The notes below the pieces were generated by a model. That model saw nothing but the letters and a program-made list of their open reading frames with translations. It had not been told where the DNA came from and searched no databases. Below are positions 62,107-64,000 of a stretch of 64,000 nt of DNA, piece after piece. This stretch comes from Bacteroidia bacterium. Its GTDB lineage: Bacteria > Bacteroidota > Bacteroidia > CAILMK01 > JBBDIG01. Position numbers and translations under genes: made by a program. Each line of letters opens with the position of its first letter. The first letter of the stretch is position 1. The stretch spans positions 62,001 to 126,000 of the forward strand of contig JBBDIG010000021.1 in the NCBI GenBank assembly GCA_040880525.1, read 5' to 3'.

Positions 62107-64000
<1,894 letters not shown>

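Overview
The window is bacterial chromosomal DNA from a member of the Bacteroidota. The evidence is: at least five Por/type IX (T9SS) C-terminal sorting domains, a TonB-dependent receptor, a fused SecD-SecF protein, an Omp28-type lipoprotein, a nadC/DUF4783 pair, a dcw cluster without murF or ddl, MurE with the meso-DAP type DNPR motif, genes with no clear Shine-Dalgarno sequence, and several TAnnTTTG (-7) promoter-like motifs. Family or genus cannot be resolved by reading alone.

Layout. 1-8.2 kb: the 3' end of a TonB-dependent receptor, then a tandem array of membrane-bound class III adenylate cyclases. Three are intact, one upstream is internally deleted, and one downstream is frameshifted and truncated. 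A 481-bp perfect repeat joins the last copies. The array runs into a patchwork of gene fragments (coiled coil, antisense sorting-domain piece, acidic C-terminal piece). 8.2-12.1 kb: secDF, a lipoprotein cyclophilin and tRNA-Val(GAC). 12.3-22.3 kb is an accessory stretch: a GT39-like membrane glycosyltransferase, a large PKD-like surface protein cut short against a dead pepE fragment, a YbjQ-type protein with CxxC pairs, a di-haem cytochrome c peroxidase, a T9SS cargo protein, a methyltransferase, a degenerate fragment resembling the TOTE-system primase N-terminus, and a DUF72 protein. 22.4-37.9 kb: the complete dcw operon on the minus strand (mraZ-rsmH-ftsL-ftsI-murE-mraY-murD-ftsW-murG-murC-ftsQ-ftsA-ftsZ), with a two-repeat MraZ box upstream and a UUCG hairpin terminator downstream. 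38-43.5 kb: a PrcB_C-like lipoprotein, a GT2 glycosyltransferase and a 1057-residue repeat-built T9SS surface protein. 43.8-52 kb: two small proteins, a ligase-associated DEXH helicase with the PdeM phosphoesterase, isoaspartyl peptidase, a CMD/AhpD-like protein and polA. 52.1-58.9 kb: a T9SS cargo protein, an Omp28-like lipoprotein, nadC, DUF4783, gpmI, a small lipoprotein and a secreted M23 peptidase. 58.9-61.9 kb: a second tandem array, of lipoproteins (two intact, one C-terminal stub), an orphan sorting-domain fragment and another T9SS cargo protein. 62.1-64 kb: 5' part of ligA, running off the window.

How the genes work together. The dcw block is one peptidoglycan-synthesis and division unit, with mostly overlapping or nearly touching genes and the expected MraZ autoregulatory site. 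secDF and the cyclophilin lipoprotein are translationally coupled and fit protein export and envelope folding. The helicase/PdeM pair is the core of a ligase-associated DNA repair cluster whose ligase and exonuclease partners are not here. Many accessory genes are secreted or lipid-anchored.

The most interesting structure is not a clear new defence system. It is two independent tandem paralogue arrays (adenylate cyclases and lipoproteins) caught in the middle of duplication, gene conversion and decay, together with several gene stubs (pepE, TOTE-like primase, T9SS domains).
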